DNA from: Mytilinidion resinicola
Taxonomy: Eukaryota > Ascomycota > Dothideomycetes > Mytilinidiales > Mytilinidiaceae
DNA: 64,000 nucleotides
Assembly (NCBI RefSeq): GCF_010093595.1
Contig: NW_022985440.1
Span: 1,736,325 to 1,800,324, forward strand
Reading direction: 5' to 3'
Positions within the stretch are counted from its first letter, which is position 1, and every line of letters starts with the position of its first letter. Below are positions 47,468 through 58,704 of this stretch, piece by piece. A program made the translations under genes and the position numbers. Under the pieces are notes generated by a model. It was not told the origin of the DNA. It made no database searches and saw only the letters and a program-made list of their open reading frames with translations.

Positions 47468-48705
47468 TGTGTGAGATCGGAATGTGGAGGTCTGCCGCTG
47501 AGGGCGTGGATTGCGACGAGTCTCCTACGGCTCCCGAAGGGCCGGGAGAGTGCTGAGGGAGGAATGCAGCCCGCAGCCGCTGTGCTGAAGAATGTGGAGG
47601 TGGTTCAAGAATGTGAGAGTTGTCGCAGCCGTATAAAGCCCAGGGCCCTCGCTCGAGCGATGTCTTGTCGGTCTTCAGCGAGTGTGCGTGGAAGAGGATA
47701 TGGCGAGGTCGAGAGTATAGTCGGTGTTGAGGAAGCAACAAACTGCGGCACACTTGCAAATAGTCAGAGTGGTATTCGGTCTCAAAGTTGAGAGAGTAAG
47801 GAAAAGGTGTTTAGCTCAGGTAGTCGTCCCCTTGTGCAGGAATGCGCAGTCCTAATTGCGGTGGTGGGTGTCGAGAATGGCTGTGGCTGGTACTGTGGAG
47901 GTCGAGGAGGTTGGGCCCAGCCTCGAAGTTTTGGCCCATACAAACACGCGACGCCGCCCCGGCAACGCGCACCAACCAGCCACCCGCGCCCGCGCCCACG
48001 CCACAGAGCGAGACGATGCTGAGAGCAGCTAGAGGCTGCCGAGAGCAGTTAGAGAATCCGCGCGACCTGCGCCGGCCCAGACCGGGCCGTGTCAGTTTCC
48101 AGATCCCGTGTTGCCGTCTGCAGGGGCGAGCTCCGGTTCCAAGCTGCCTGCAAGACCTCCCAGCCTCCTCTGTGACGTGTTCATATCGATGATGAATCCT
48201 CCAAACGGATCAGTTAATGCCCCGTACGCTGTATGAATCTCTATGTGTGTTGGTCTTTATGACTATGGGCATTTACTGAACATGGCTGCCCACGCGGGTG
48301 AATTGCGACAACCATACCCGTTGCGGGAGGGCAGCATGTCACGAAGCAAGTTGTATACTATACAGTCGCTATGCAGTATCAAACACTCTTTCCTTTCGCA
48401 GAGAGATACAACTATACGTCTCGCTACAATCCTCGCCATTGGTCCTCAAAAGTTCCTCAGAACGAGTAGCAAGACCATAAGTTAGCGATGGCGCTGTGTA
48501 CACACAATCACATCACAGCAAAGGTAAAGATTTTGATGATTGATCAATTCATTCTTCAGCCGTAGAGGCCGGTTGGTATCATAATCCCATCCTTAATAAT
48601 ACATCTCATCGATCCGATCCGTCATTATCTCATTCCTCCACTGCACTCTCGACGCTCAGATGAGGTCCAGTCGAGACACCACCGAGGCTGAGTCAATGAC
48701 AGCGT
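47468..48705. other. intergenic between FIG1 and the HSP12-like gene
   Basis: GC-rich near 47470-48100 with several short overlapping frames and no recognisable product. It contains the FIG1 promoter and the HSP12-like 3' flank. Confidence 0.4.
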
Positions 48706-49083
48706 CTAGTGCCTATCCGCGCCCAAGGCGTGCTTGGTCTTGTCGACAATGCTCTCGCCAGTGCTACCATGGACGTTGCGGTCCTTGGAGCGGCCGAACT
48801 TGTCGGAAATCTCCTGCGAGTCGGACTTGGATGAGTCGGGCTGGACGCCACTGGTGTATGTTAGTGGTGAGCTTGTAGGATGATGAAGGGGTAAGTGTAC
48901 CGAGCGATCTTGTCTCCGGAGCCAGTGATGGCCTCCTTGATCTTCTCGCCGGTGGACTGGAAAGATGTTAGTTATTTGCATGGCGTGTTTGGCGGAGGGG
49001 GTGAGGCCGCGTACCTTGGTCGAGTTGGGAGTGAGCTTCTCCTCGGCCTTGGTGGAGAAGTCTTTGCGAGCGAAGTCAGACAT
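48706..49083 (-). CDS. HSP12: HSP12-like small stress protein
   Basis: Small hydrophilic heat-shock protein of the yeast Hsp12 / fungal HSP9 family, natively unfolded and associating with membranes during stress or stationary phase. Three exons (49083-49015, 48956-48901, 48850-48706) give 89 residues. Family sequence is clear: MSDFARKDFSTKAEEKLTPN at the start, STGEKIKEAITGSGDKIARG from exon 2, and SDSQEISDKFGRSKD towards the end. Ignoring the introns gives a nonsense 125-codon frame that happens to stay open. The protein has no Cys and is rich in Lys, Ser and Asp. A TATA-like element lies about 115 bp upstream of the start. Confidence 0.9.
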   Translation of the reverse strand: MSDFARKDFSTKAEEKLTPNSTKVRGLTPSAKHAMQITNIFPVHRREDQGGHHWLRRQDRSVHLPLHHPTSSPLTYTSGVQPDSSKSDSQEISDKFGRSKDRNVHGSTGESIVDKTKHALGADRH

Positions 49084-49192
49084 AATGATGGTGATTGATT
49101 GATGGGTTGGTAGGTGTGGAAAGTGTAGGTTGGATTGTTGTTTGAGTTGTTGAGGTTGATGTTGCGGTGAGGAAGAGAAGTCGTAGGTAGGT

Positions 49193-49204
49193 GGGTATTT
49201 ATGC
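49193..49204 (-). promoter_or_regulatory. TATA-like element of the HSP12-like gene
   Basis: On the minus strand CATAAATACC lies about 115 bp upstream of the start codon at 49083. A plausible core promoter for a strongly inducible gene; no stress element was identified with certainty. Confidence 0.35.
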
Positions 49205-50059
49205 AGGTGCTCAACACAGCGTTCCTTCCTCCCAAGCGCTGCCTACGTCATTCAGGGCTCGCTGCAACCGTTTCCAGTGTGCCAGTGCCCATCGCGCTTC
49301 AGTCTCGTGGCCGCCTTCGTCATTGCAGTTCGCGATCAGCCGAGAGGAACCTGAACGCGCCACCTCCACATCTGTGACACCACACGCTAATTCTCCTATT
49401 GGCTGGATGCATCAGGGCAAACCAGACCCTGCCGGGCGGTGATGTCATAGGGCTGGCTGCCACACATGTGGGGCCGGAGCAGTTTCCGATTTGCTTGTGG
49501 CTAGTGCTCTTTGGGGCACATTCCAAAGTCCCTGATTTCGCTCGCAATCGTTACTTGTCCGGGGCCCGGTAGTCGGCAAGAGACGGAAGCAAGATGAGGT
49601 AGGTGAGGTGGTCAAGATCGAAATCAGGGCTCGGGAAGGGTCTAGTTCTGAGGCATCTATTTCACAGTCACGTGCTCCTCAAACACCATCAACGCCAAAC
49701 TTTCGACAGAACTTGAACTACTCTGCTTCAATTCGCGGAGAAAGGGTTGAACACTCACGTGCTTCTCATCCACATCGAAAATATTTGACCCGAGTTCAAC
49801 GCCTTACCGCTTCCTTGATGTTCCAATGACCCGTCCGTCACGTGCTACCCATTCCCAGTCCGCGGTTTTTCTCCGTCTCCACAAAGGAAAAGAACAGAGT
49901 CAAGGATTGACAAGGAGAAGGAGCTGATTGAAACCTTAACCTTGCATAAACAGTCACGTCCTGGCGCTTCCACGACTAGCCTATACAGCATGCTCTACAG
50001 CCCATCACCTCTCTACCACTTTACGTTTGATGACCTATTCAGTCACAAATCCCAACATA
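49205..50059. other. intergenic, HSP12-like promoter side
   Basis: Contains the remaining promoter of the minus-strand HSP12-like gene and the 3' flank of the next minus-strand gene. CACGTG-like or TCACGTG words recur (near 49668, 49757, 49838 and 49955), which may be bHLH sites or chance. No gene recognised. Confidence 0.35.
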
Positions 50060-51178
50060 TCAGTCCGGAATTCCCATCCCCCTCAGCCTCCTCTCAACAT
50101 CCCTCAACCTCCCCTCCAAACCCCGCTCCAACCTCTCCTTCATCTCCATCTCCCTCTCCCTCTCCCTCTCCTCCCTCAACCCCACAATCTCATCCAACTC
50201 ATAAACCTCCACGCCCCACTCATGCCACCCACCCCCCTCAATCCGCCCCCTCGCCCTCGGCAACCCCCTCGCATCAACCCACTCACTCTTCTCCCTCAAC
50301 GGCGCCGTCGCACACCACGAAACCTGCTCTCGGTGCTCCACGCACGCCTCCCACGCATCCTTTCCCCCCTTAAACGCTCCAATAACCAAACTACGATCTA
50401 CCGCGAGGAACACCACGCCCTCGCTCCCACTTTGCTTAGTCGCGCGCGAAGCTGTCCTTACTGCTTCCTCGCCAGGGCCTGTTCGCTCCCCTCCCCCACC
50501 CTCTTCTCCTTCACCCCCTTCTCCCTCCTTCCTCACATCCCGTAGTTTCTGCGGCACAATCTCCAACCGGCCCCCCCTGACCCCAAACACCCGCAGCCCC
50601 TCTGCCCCGCCTTTCCCCCCCTGCTGCCCGCCGCCGCCGCCCAGCGCCCTCACGGCCGTGGTCGCAGTCACGAGCGAGCTGAACACGCCCGCGACGACGC
50701 CGTAGGGCTCGAAGAGCACCGTGTACACGCGCTCGGGCGAGGGCGGTGGGGCTGGGGGGTCGGGGGACGCGGGGACGAAGCGCTTTGGGGCGCGGAGGCG
50801 GGCGGAGGGGGGAGGGGGTTTGGGGTTAGGGGGAGGGTTGCGGTGACGGGGTTGAGAGCGGGGTGGGTTGGGGGAGCTGGCGGGCTCATTGGAGTGTTGG
50901 GCGTCCTGTGGACTACTGGTGGGGTTGGGCGGTTGCTGGGGATTTGGAGGCGCGTGTGCGGCAGAGCCGTTGGGGTGCTTGGTCTTTGGACGCGGAGTGT
51001 ATCGGCTCTTCCGCGGTTTGGGCTGGATAGTCGCCGGAGGCGGGACTGCGTTGTACCTCTTAGGTGGATCGCTGGCGGGTTTTGGGGGTGGTGGTTTGGA
51101 GTCTTTGATGCTCATGCTCTGCACGAGCGCGGTGATGTCGTCTGGAGACATAGCATACAGCATGAATAAGATAGCCAT
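50060..51178 (-). CDS. uncharacterised proline-rich protein
   Basis: The frame is open from 51268, but the first ATG is at 51178, giving 372 residues; ATG 51151 (MSPDDITALVQSMSI) is an alternative. The first residues are hydrophobic only if the upstream start is used. Residues 40-160 are Pro-rich, disordered and basic. A central folded-looking segment begins ERVYTVLFEPYGVVAGVFSS, interrupted by a Gly-rich insert. A second block reads GVVFLAVDRSLVIGAF and then DAWEACVEHREQVSW. The end is a charged helix rich in Glu and Arg, likely coiled coil. I recognise no family. The opposite strand is also open in places (50027-50545), reflecting base composition. Confidence 0.6.
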   Translation of the reverse strand: MAILFMLYAMSPDDITALVQSMSIKDSKPPPPKPASDPPKRYNAVPPPATIQPKPRKSRYTPRPKTKHPNGSAAHAPPNPQQPPNPTSSPQDAQHSNEPASSPNPPRSQPRHRNPPPNPKPPPPSARLRAPKRFVPASPDPPAPPPSPERVYTVLFEPYGVVAGVFSSLVTATTAVRALGGGGGQQGGKGGAEGLRVFGVRGGRLEIVPQKLRDVRKEGEGGEGEEGGGGERTGPGEEAVRTASRATKQSGSEGVVFLAVDRSLVIGAFKGGKDAWEACVEHREQVSWCATAPLREKSEWVDARGLPRARGRIEGGGWHEWGVEVYELDEIVGLREEREREREMEMKERLERGLEGRLRDVERRLRGMGIPD

Positions 51179-51269
51179 AGCAAGACTGAGAGCTGAGAGC
51201 TTGAGGAGAACGAACCTACCCCGCAGCCAACAGCTCACAGCTGCAAGCTGCGATCTTCTTCCAATCACG

Positions 51270-51840
51270 GAGTCGCAAGGCTATCCAATAGGGGCGCTCT
51301 AGCACGTGTGACAGCAGTAGCGCATATGCAAGTCGCTCGTCTCGCTATCGAACCTGCTATACAGTCAAGAAACACCAACAACGAACAACTTACAATATGC
51401 TTGTATTACCAATGAATTATGCACACCCTAATTACCCGTGCCGGCATCGCAATGCCTATGAACAGCTCTATCGTCTAAATGATCCCGCAGGCACCTACTC
51501 ACCTCACCTCCTCCCCCTCCCCCTCCCCCTCCCCCCCTTCCCACTCTCATAACTCACATCCAGCTGAAACAACGAGTTCAAGAACCCGCCCGCAACACCA
51601 CCGCCCCCTCTCTGTATCCCACTCCCACTCCCACGCCTCTTACTCGGACTCACACTCGCCGCCCTAACAACCTCCTTGCCCTTCGTCTTCGCCGTCGCCG
51701 TCGCCGACCTCGCCAAAGAAGCAGCCGCAGACATAGTCGTAGACGCAGGCGCAAAACTAGTCCCACCGTTCCCCCACAAGTCTCCCTATCAAAAACAGTC
51801 AGCCCAGGATTCGGACAGCAGATCCGTGAAGGATAATACA
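51270..51840. other. intergenic between unknown gene and ATG11
   Basis: Contains a C-rich CCTCCC repeat near 51505-51535. A minus-strand frame of 91 codons (51779-51504, Ser/Ala/Gly-rich) sits just past the ATG11 stop and could be an alternative last exon, but the splice phases do not fit the obvious TAG acceptor. Confidence 0.4.
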
Positions 51841-54800
51841 TCACGGACCCCAGAGCAGGTCTTTGCGAACCTCGTCTGCATCTTGCACTCGGCTCGTTGA
51901 GGGCGGTGGTTGAGCGAAGGTGGAGGAGGACGATGCTCCGTTCTCAGCGTGGGTGCGGGGATGAGAAGGGCCAGGGCCAGAGTTGGAATTGGGTGATGTG
52001 CCCAGTGCAGCTGCCGGGTTCGCGGCGGGATTGGCGTTGGAGCCTTCGCCTCCATCCGCGAGAGAAACTGCTTCGGAAGAGCCTTGGCGTCCTGCTGCGG
52101 TTGGGGCACTCTTCCGGGAGTTGGCGCTGCTACGGCGGCTGTCGAGGCTCTTGTTCAGCGTCTTGGTCGGGTCGTTGGAACCGGATTTCTTCGTCATGCG
52201 GATGCTGCCCTTGGCGTCTACGTGCGCGCTCGCAACGGTAGTCTTGCCGAGACCGGGCGTAGAAGGGGCTCCAGCCTTTTCTTCCGCGGCATCGATCAGG
52301 TACCAGCGGAGGCCGTCGGATAGTTCAAAGGGGTTATCGTCTTCATAAGACACCCCGCTGGTGATAGAGCGGGAGTCGCTGCTGTTACGGACGCTCTCCA
52401 TCGTCTTGGAGAGGTCGACGACGCGCGGTTCGACTTTGGAGATGCGTGCAACAAGCCACTCACGTCCGTGCAGCTTGTGCGAGTCTTGTTCGCGAAGGAA
52501 GTAGTGAGGCGCACCCACGTTGAATGCGGCCCATGGACGAGTTGCTTGGTTTCGTGTTGGGAGGAACAGCGCGAGATCGCCTTCTTTGAATGAATGGAAC
52601 GCGATCTTCTCGTGCGCCTCGCTCTGAGCACGGTGGTACTTCTCCCGATAAGCTCTGGTTTCCTTTTGGAATTTGCGTGCTGTGTGTTCCATATCTCGCA
52701 TTCGCTTCAGTACTGCCTCACAGAACATTTCCATGTCAAATTGATCAAGGGTATTGATCAACTCAGTGAATCTCTGGGTCTCTTCTGCTGTGTCGTCGGT
52801 CTCAGGCCATTGAAGGAATGTAAGATCTGACAGGTCTTCGAGATGCATCTTTAGCCGCGTTGGTGAAGGTGTCGTAACACCCCGGTTAATGGAGTTAGAG
52901 GGGTCATTTATTAGCATCGTGCTTGCGCTTGCTCTCGAGGCCCGCTGCACCACCATGGAGTCTCCTTCGTATGATATCAAGAATCCAAAGGACTCTAGTA
53001 ATCGTAGGAGCCGCTGATTCACAGTGTATAATCGGCGAGTGACCTCCTTGGCACGCGCACCAGTGTGTTGCAGCCTCGAAGTTTCCGTCTCGGAGTCCTT
53101 CGATATTTGCTTCTGCAGTGACATGAGTGCTACGTCTAAGCTGATAGCATGAGACTTCGATTCTGCGAGTTCGCTGGAAAGCTTTTCGACCTTAGACTCC
53201 TCGTCAGCCACTCGTTGACGAAGTGCTTCAGATCCTGTTTCGCCTGCAGCAAATTTAGTTCGCAGATCCTCGAGGTGCCCACGTTCCTCCTCGAGCTCGG
53301 CCTTGATCGAAACAGCTTTCGCCTTTTCGATGTCTAGCTGCTTGCGTAGAGAATCCCTCTCTTTCTCGGAGGCATCTACCTTAGCTGACAGCTCAGACTT
53401 CGTTTTCTCTGCTCCGGATCTGACGGCTTGGTTCTCGGACTTGGCAATGGCAACAGCTTGCGTCAATTCTTGAAGATGGGTCACTGATCTTGTGGCCAGG
53501 TCTTCCAGCTGAGAGATTAAGTGGTCATGATCTTCGGGCTCCGTGTCGTCAGAAGACAGATGCCGGTAGACAGTGACGAGAGAAGTCCGCCGTTGGTTCT
53601 CCAAATGGTCCCGGGTTTGAAGTATAGATTCTAACTCCTTGATCCGCGAAGCTGCTCTATCGGCCGCTTCGGTGGCTTCAGTGCGGAGTTGATCCATCTC
53701 TGCCCCTAGGATCTGGATCTTGGTATCGGTTCCAGTCCGCTCATTGTCGCGGCTTCCTAGTATACGGTCCAACTCATCTTCGGCGTCCTCGATTTTGAGC
53801 TTATACTTGGCGAGCTCATCCTCCAGAGATCGGCGCTCCGTGGCAAACTCCTTCTGTTGAGCTTCCATGTTCTCCATCAGATCCTTCTTTGTGAAGTTGG
53901 CATCCTCGATTTGGCGTTTGAGGTCCTCGTCTTCATTGTTCCTTGACTGCGCTTCCTTTCGTAGAGTAGCAACTGTTTCCTTCTCAGCTGCCAGATCAGC
54001 TTCGAGTTTCAAAGTTTTACGAGCGAGCGCTTTCTCGTCCGGGCCCTGGTTTGAAGAAAATCGACGAGAAGAGACTGAAGATCGCCGCGACAGCTGGTCT
54101 TGTGGTCGATCCGGGTTAGGAGTAGAAGGCTCAGCTGGACTCTGGAGGCCCTGGGGCTGGAATCCACTTCCAATTGATAGTCGACTAAGCGTACTTTGCC
54201 GATGTAACAGATCCTCGAGCCTACGTACACGGCTCTTGGAGCCTTTCAATTCCTCTTCCAGTTTCACATTGGCTTCCTTCAATACGCGCGCTTCATCATC
54301 CCCACGTAGAAGCAAAGAGGCCTGTCCGAACGCGCCTTCATGTACGCTTCCAGCTTTGAAGTTCTTCGCCCTCTTGACTTGCTGCTTCGTAGGTTTGTCG
54401 AGGTCCTTGAATGCCTGGATCAGTGGTCCAACCGAAGATTCCTGCCCTTCCAACGTCTGCAGAGACTGGAGATAGTCCTGAACCTCTTCTCGGCTGACAA
54501 CAGGCCAATTCTGCTTTTCTCCTTGGATGTTCATCTCGAAGCCAAGCATGTTGCCTTGGATGGCCTCTATATTCACTAGATCTTGAAAGGGTTTCAGCCA
54601 TCTCTTTCTCCGCCGTTCTTCTTCGTCTTGAAATCCGGCCATCTCTTCGGCAAGTGCTGAGGAGTCTTTCTTCATCTTTTCTACCCATTCATGCCTCCGT
54701 ACAGCCTCTATAAGCAGGGAGCCGTACACGAAGGGTATTCTCGATACAAGGGACATCATCTCGAATGCCTCAAGCCCTTCTGGCGAGAAATCAAGTTTCT

Positions 54801-56004
54801 TCAACTCGTCGTTCAGGGTTGAGATGACGTTTTCGATCTTTGCAATACCACGCATACTGTCCACTGCGTTTGCGACGGACGCGTTCTTCTGCTCCACGGC
54901 TCTCCTCACAAGGTCGCCCATCTCAGCGCTGTACTCTTGGATAGCAGGTAGGTAGTTCCTAGTATGCAGTAACGCCATTTTCGATACTTGAGCAACGGAC
55001 TTAGGACTCGGTGTAAGGCTGAGCACGTGCTCATAGTCTGAGCCTACTTTCTTGACAACAGCTTCAATTTCCTCGAGCAGTCTGAGAGGCTCTCCGACGT
55101 CATCTATAGCGGATCGGCTCTGGCTTTGGTCGACAGCACCGAGGAGCTCCTGATAATTGGAGGCGGTTTTCTCAATTTGTGAGCCCATGGTCGACACTCG
55201 TTTTCCAAAGGTCTCGATGGTCTTCCGGCTGACCGAGCTTGCCGTCTTCGCACTATCGTAGTCAATATACTCCTTGAGGGTGATGCCTTGACTGGAGGTC
55301 CTTTGTCCATTTTGTGCTTGCTGCGTGCCCTTGGAGATGAAGGAAAGGAATTCCCGTTTCGCCGGCAGGTACTCCAACTGCGAGAAGTCCCGTTCCCAGA
55401 AGCGCACATTGTCCTCTTGTTCCTTCGAGACGTCGTCGTACCAGCTCCGCGCCTCGGAGTGTTTCTGTTCGAGATTCTTGATGTAGGAATCGTGATTCCC
55501 CACGGCTATACGCGCAGCTCGGTCGATGACTCCTTGATCCTCGAAGTAGCGCTGGGCGATCCGCGACAACGATTGCGACGTTTGTAGAATCCCAAGTGCC
55601 CAATCTCGGCGAGCTTTGAAGAGGGCCTGCCATGCCTTCAGGTCGGTGTCGCTCGCAAGGTTACGCGGCGGGTCATCGGCCGTGAAGGGTTCGGGTAGAG
55701 GTGTAGGCTGGATGAGGTTGCCCTGTAGATTAGAGGAGAGCGAGAAGAGGTCGCGGTCGAAGACGAATATCTCGGTCTGGAGGTCGTTAGCAAGAGCCTA
55801 TGGCTTTACAGACGATTGAAATACCTCAGTCAAAAGCGTCTGGGGCTTGACATGCTTGCTTCGGGTGGTGAGCAGGATCTGGTCCTGGGGCGGGATCTGA
55901 GTAGCTTTGGCTATCCATGCTTTCAGAGCGTCTATCGAGTTGAAGGAAACGGGGTCGGCCTCGAGCCGCTGACCCGTGTGGGCGACAGCGACTTGCAGCG
56001 ACAT
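51841..56004 (-). CDS. ATG11: autophagy scaffold ATG11
   Basis: Large coiled-coil scaffold for selective autophagy, linking cargo receptors to the pre-autophagosomal structure and activating Atg1. Exon 1 (56004-55825) and exon 2 (55776-51841) are joined by a 48-bp intron with GCTAAC branch site, giving 1371 residues. The N-terminus is ubiquitin-like (MSLQVAVAHTGQRLE). The joined sequence LLTETEIFVFDRDLFSL is typical of the family. Long coiled coils occupy about residues 560-1000. The conserved C-terminal ATG11 domain follows, with GDLALFLPTRNQATRPWAAF and LVARISKVEPRVV. The tail is disordered and ends KDLLWGP, which I take as the natural terminus. It shares a 247-bp upstream region with the CENP-H-like gene. 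Confidence 0.9.
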
Positions 56005-56251
56005 GCGCGACTCCCTCCCTATGCTTAGCTTGCCCGGGATATGAAGCTGTGAGGATGGAAGGTGGAGGAGACGGGGAGCTCATGCACATTCACAGGCAGT
56101 GGTCGGTGTCTTGCGCTACTGTCGCACGGACCAGCTCCCGAGCCTCAGGGCTGAGAGCCTTGGGCATCGAGGCAACACCTTCACCTTCACTCTTTCGGAC
56201 ACGATACTCCACCACCGTTTTAGCAATCAGAGAATCGGCCCTCTAACAGTC
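56005..56251. promoter_or_regulatory. bidirectional promoter, ATG11 / CENP-H-like
   Basis: Only 247 bp separate the two divergent start codons, so promoter and both leaders must share this stretch. I see no clear TATA box. Confidence 0.55.
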
Positions 56252-57104
56252 ATGGAGAACCCCACTGTGCACCCAATACCTGACCCAAAGACGGAACAGT
56301 CCGGCGATGAGATGCTCGCCCAAGCAACACACAACGACGCGTTCGCCTTCTCTGCAACCGAGCAGATGATATTAGACCTCTACGACCAGCAGCAAGAACT
56401 GCAGCTCGAGATCGCCCTGCTCAAAGCACAAGGTACCTGTCGAGTCCAGGTGACACGAATCCGATCGTGACTGATTGTTTGCAGGCCAGCCGCGGGATCT
56501 CTCTGCCATATCAGATGATGTCTTAGAAGAGCAGCTGATCATCGCCGAACGTGAAGCTCTCGAGGCACGAGCAGAGTACCTGCTACGAAACAAGGTCACT
56601 CAAAGCGTGCTGGCAATGGACCCCGTTCTCAAGGCAGTTCATAGTGGTGCAAACAACACAGACGCCGAGAGGTATGTCACGTGCTTTTGCCACCTATATC
56701 GATCCAGGTTTACTAATGTGGTCAGGAGACTGCTGCCGATGGTCCATGAAAGAGACGTGATATCTATGTATCACAGCACTCTCGCGTCCCGGCTGTCATC
56801 GACCTTGTCTGCCCTAGCAGCAGCAGAAAAAGGCAGCGTCGTTGCAAATGAAAAGAACAAAGAGTTGTCCCAGATCCTACTCGAGCTTGCTGAAGAGACC
56901 AAGAGTCAGTCGACAGACGAAGTCGAGGATCCGAAGCTACGCGACAGGCTACAGGCTCTAGATAAGAGCGTCAAGTTGTCCCGCAGACGATGGCGCATCA
57001 TGAAGAGCATCATATCCGGCATGATTGTCGGCAGCGGCGTCGAGTGGGCAGACGACAACGTCTTAAGAGAGTTGGTCATGGACGATGAAGACGATATAGA
57101 CTGA
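56252..57104 (+). CDS. CENP-H / Fta3-like inner kinetochore subunit
   Basis: Probable component of the constitutive centromere-associated network (fission yeast Fta3 in the Sim4 complex, vertebrate CENP-H). Exons 56252-56432, 56485-56671 and 56726-57104 give 248 residues. The protein is mostly helical: an N-terminal coil (QMILDLYDQQQELQLEIALL), a Leu/Glu-rich middle and a conserved C-terminal block reading SRRRWRIMKSIISGMIVGSG followed by VEWADDNVLRELV. That block is the family hallmark. The acidic end (MDDEDDID) is typical. The second intron donor overlaps an open frame, so unspliced reading would append a false YVTCFCHLY segment. Confidence 0.85.
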
Positions 57105-57362
57105 TGTTATTACTACTTACCACGCCGGTGTTTGGAATGGTCTAGAAGATGCTCGATACGCGAAATACTTCGACTTGTAGGGTCTCCTGACAGAGGCTCT
57201 TGAAATAGGGCAGACATTTAAACATTCGTCTGTCGCTGTTTGAGATCGTTCAGCGAATTTAGGGATTCAACGAAAAGCCTCCCCAAAGGTCTGCCTTTTC
57301 ATTCGATCAAACTTCCAAGTCAGGCGGCAATCCACTTCCCCAGCGCAATCGCAACCCGCGCA

Positions 57363-57845
57363 ATGGCCCCGCAAATCTATTGGTCGCAAGACCACCGACT
57401 TAGAGACGCAGATCAACCCAGCATACCCACCCCCGCAACCCCTGGAATAGCGGACCCCAGACCTACAGCGGCCGATCTGAACAGCCGCATAGACCAATGT
57501 GCGGTGAAACAGGCAGATATGAAAACTCGTATTACCAAACTCGGACCAGCCACAGGAAAAAGCGAGAGCGATAAGGCCGTTCTAGATGCCATCTCGAAGT
57601 TTGGTTCTAACTCGTTGACGCCTTCAGATATAGGTGTGAGCAATGTATCCGGAGACATGTCGGACGCAGATATCGCCGAGATGAGCGGGAAGTTAGACGG
57701 CGTCGAATTTGAAATTCAGAGGCTGGAGGTACTCTTGACGGACATAGAGAAGGAGTGGAAGGAGAGCGAAGACTTACTTCGGTCAGGGCCAAAACCCCCG
57801 GAGCAGGCGAAAGATGGTGATTGGGGCTTAGATGGCATGAAGTAG
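57363..57845 (+). CDS. small coiled-coil protein, unknown (paralogue A)
   Basis: First ATG of the frame is at 57363 (upstream frame to 57240 lacks an ATG), giving 160 residues. It starts MAPQIYWSQDHRLRD, then a Pro-rich stretch. A helix follows (SRIDQCAVKQADMKTRITKL), then a variable linker and a second helix (EFEIQRLEVLLTDIEKEWKE). The tail is charged. The same two-helix layout with matching RIT and IEKEW/IEEKW motifs occurs in the next gene, so these are likely tandem paralogues. No family recognised; single exon. Confidence 0.62.
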   Translation: MAPQIYWSQDHRLRDADQPSIPTPATPGIADPRPTAADLNSRIDQCAVKQADMKTRITKLGPATGKSESDKAVLDAISKFGSNSLTPSDIGVSNVSGDMSDADIAEMSGKLDGVEFEIQRLEVLLTDIEKEWKESEDLLRSGPKPPEQAKDGDWGLDGMK

Positions 57846-58053
57846 AACTATATGCGTCCCTTATCCGAATAGCAATCTTTACTCATGGGGTGATTTTCTA
57901 TTCCAACCAAACCAATCAAGAGCAAACGCAGTGAGTTGCTTTATAAAAGATTTTGATCGTGCCATCTAATGCTTGAACCAGCACTCACGCCCCTTGTCGT
58001 CGACCAAGAAAGTAGTGTAGAAACAACGACAAGGTCACGAGAAGTTATCTAAC

Positions 58054-58443
58054 ATGACCCCACCTACTCAACCCTCTGCCGCTCCCGACGATGATCCCTG
58101 GGATCAACCTCATAATCAACCCCAAGATTCCACCCAGGATTCCACTCCTTCATCCCCTGAACTCGAGGAGCCCGCGCCTATCGCACTCCAATTTCAACGC
58201 GGCGTTGATCGCGTCGAAGCCGAAAAGAAAACCCTTGAGACGCGTATCACCATGCTATTAGGGACGCAATGTACCACCGAAGATATTCGTGCTCTTGTGA
58301 GATATTCGCAGGAATTGGAACGAACTTCCAAACAATTGGCGGATTGGCCGGTTAACAGCTCGTTGAAGGCAGTGAAAAAAGATGTAAGAAGGATTGGAAG
58401 GGGTCTAACAAAGATAGAGGAGAAGTGGGGGAGGTGGTGGTGA
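58054..58443 (+). CDS. small coiled-coil protein, unknown (paralogue B)
   Basis: Single exon, 129 residues, starting after TAACATGACCCC. The first 45 residues are acidic and Pro/Gln/Asp-rich with a short repeat (PQDSTQDSTPSSP). Helix one contains RVEAEKKTLETRITMLLGT and helix two VRRIGRGLTKIEEKWGRWW, which terminates the protein. It aligns in layout with the gene at 57363 but lacks that gene's C-terminal tail. No family recognised. Confidence 0.6.
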   Translation: MTPPTQPSAAPDDDPWDQPHNQPQDSTQDSTPSSPELEEPAPIALQFQRGVDRVEAEKKTLETRITMLLGTQCTTEDIRALVRYSQELERTSKQLADWPVNSSLKAVKKDVRRIGRGLTKIEEKWGRWW

Positions 58444-58704
58444 GGCTGGCGGTTGATAAGCAGTTTACCGTTGCGGTCTCTGGAGTGATGGGTAGTGACG
58501 GGTAGAACCTAGTGACTTGGATATAGAAGCTCCTAGACCCCCTTGCATTCAAGATCAAACCTTTCATACATCCCAGAACTTTGCTATGTTTGCTTGACAT
58601 ACCCAGTCCTTCAAACTTCCATGTTTCCAGGACAAACACAGCATGAAGGCTATAAGACCGCCCTTCGCATCCAGCCAACGAAAGACTCCACTATCACATC
58701 CACA

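Noticed and set aside
49942..50545. Plus-strand frames of 143 and 172 codons
   Set aside because: Pro/Ser/His-rich mirror images of the proline-rich minus-strand gene; composition artefact.
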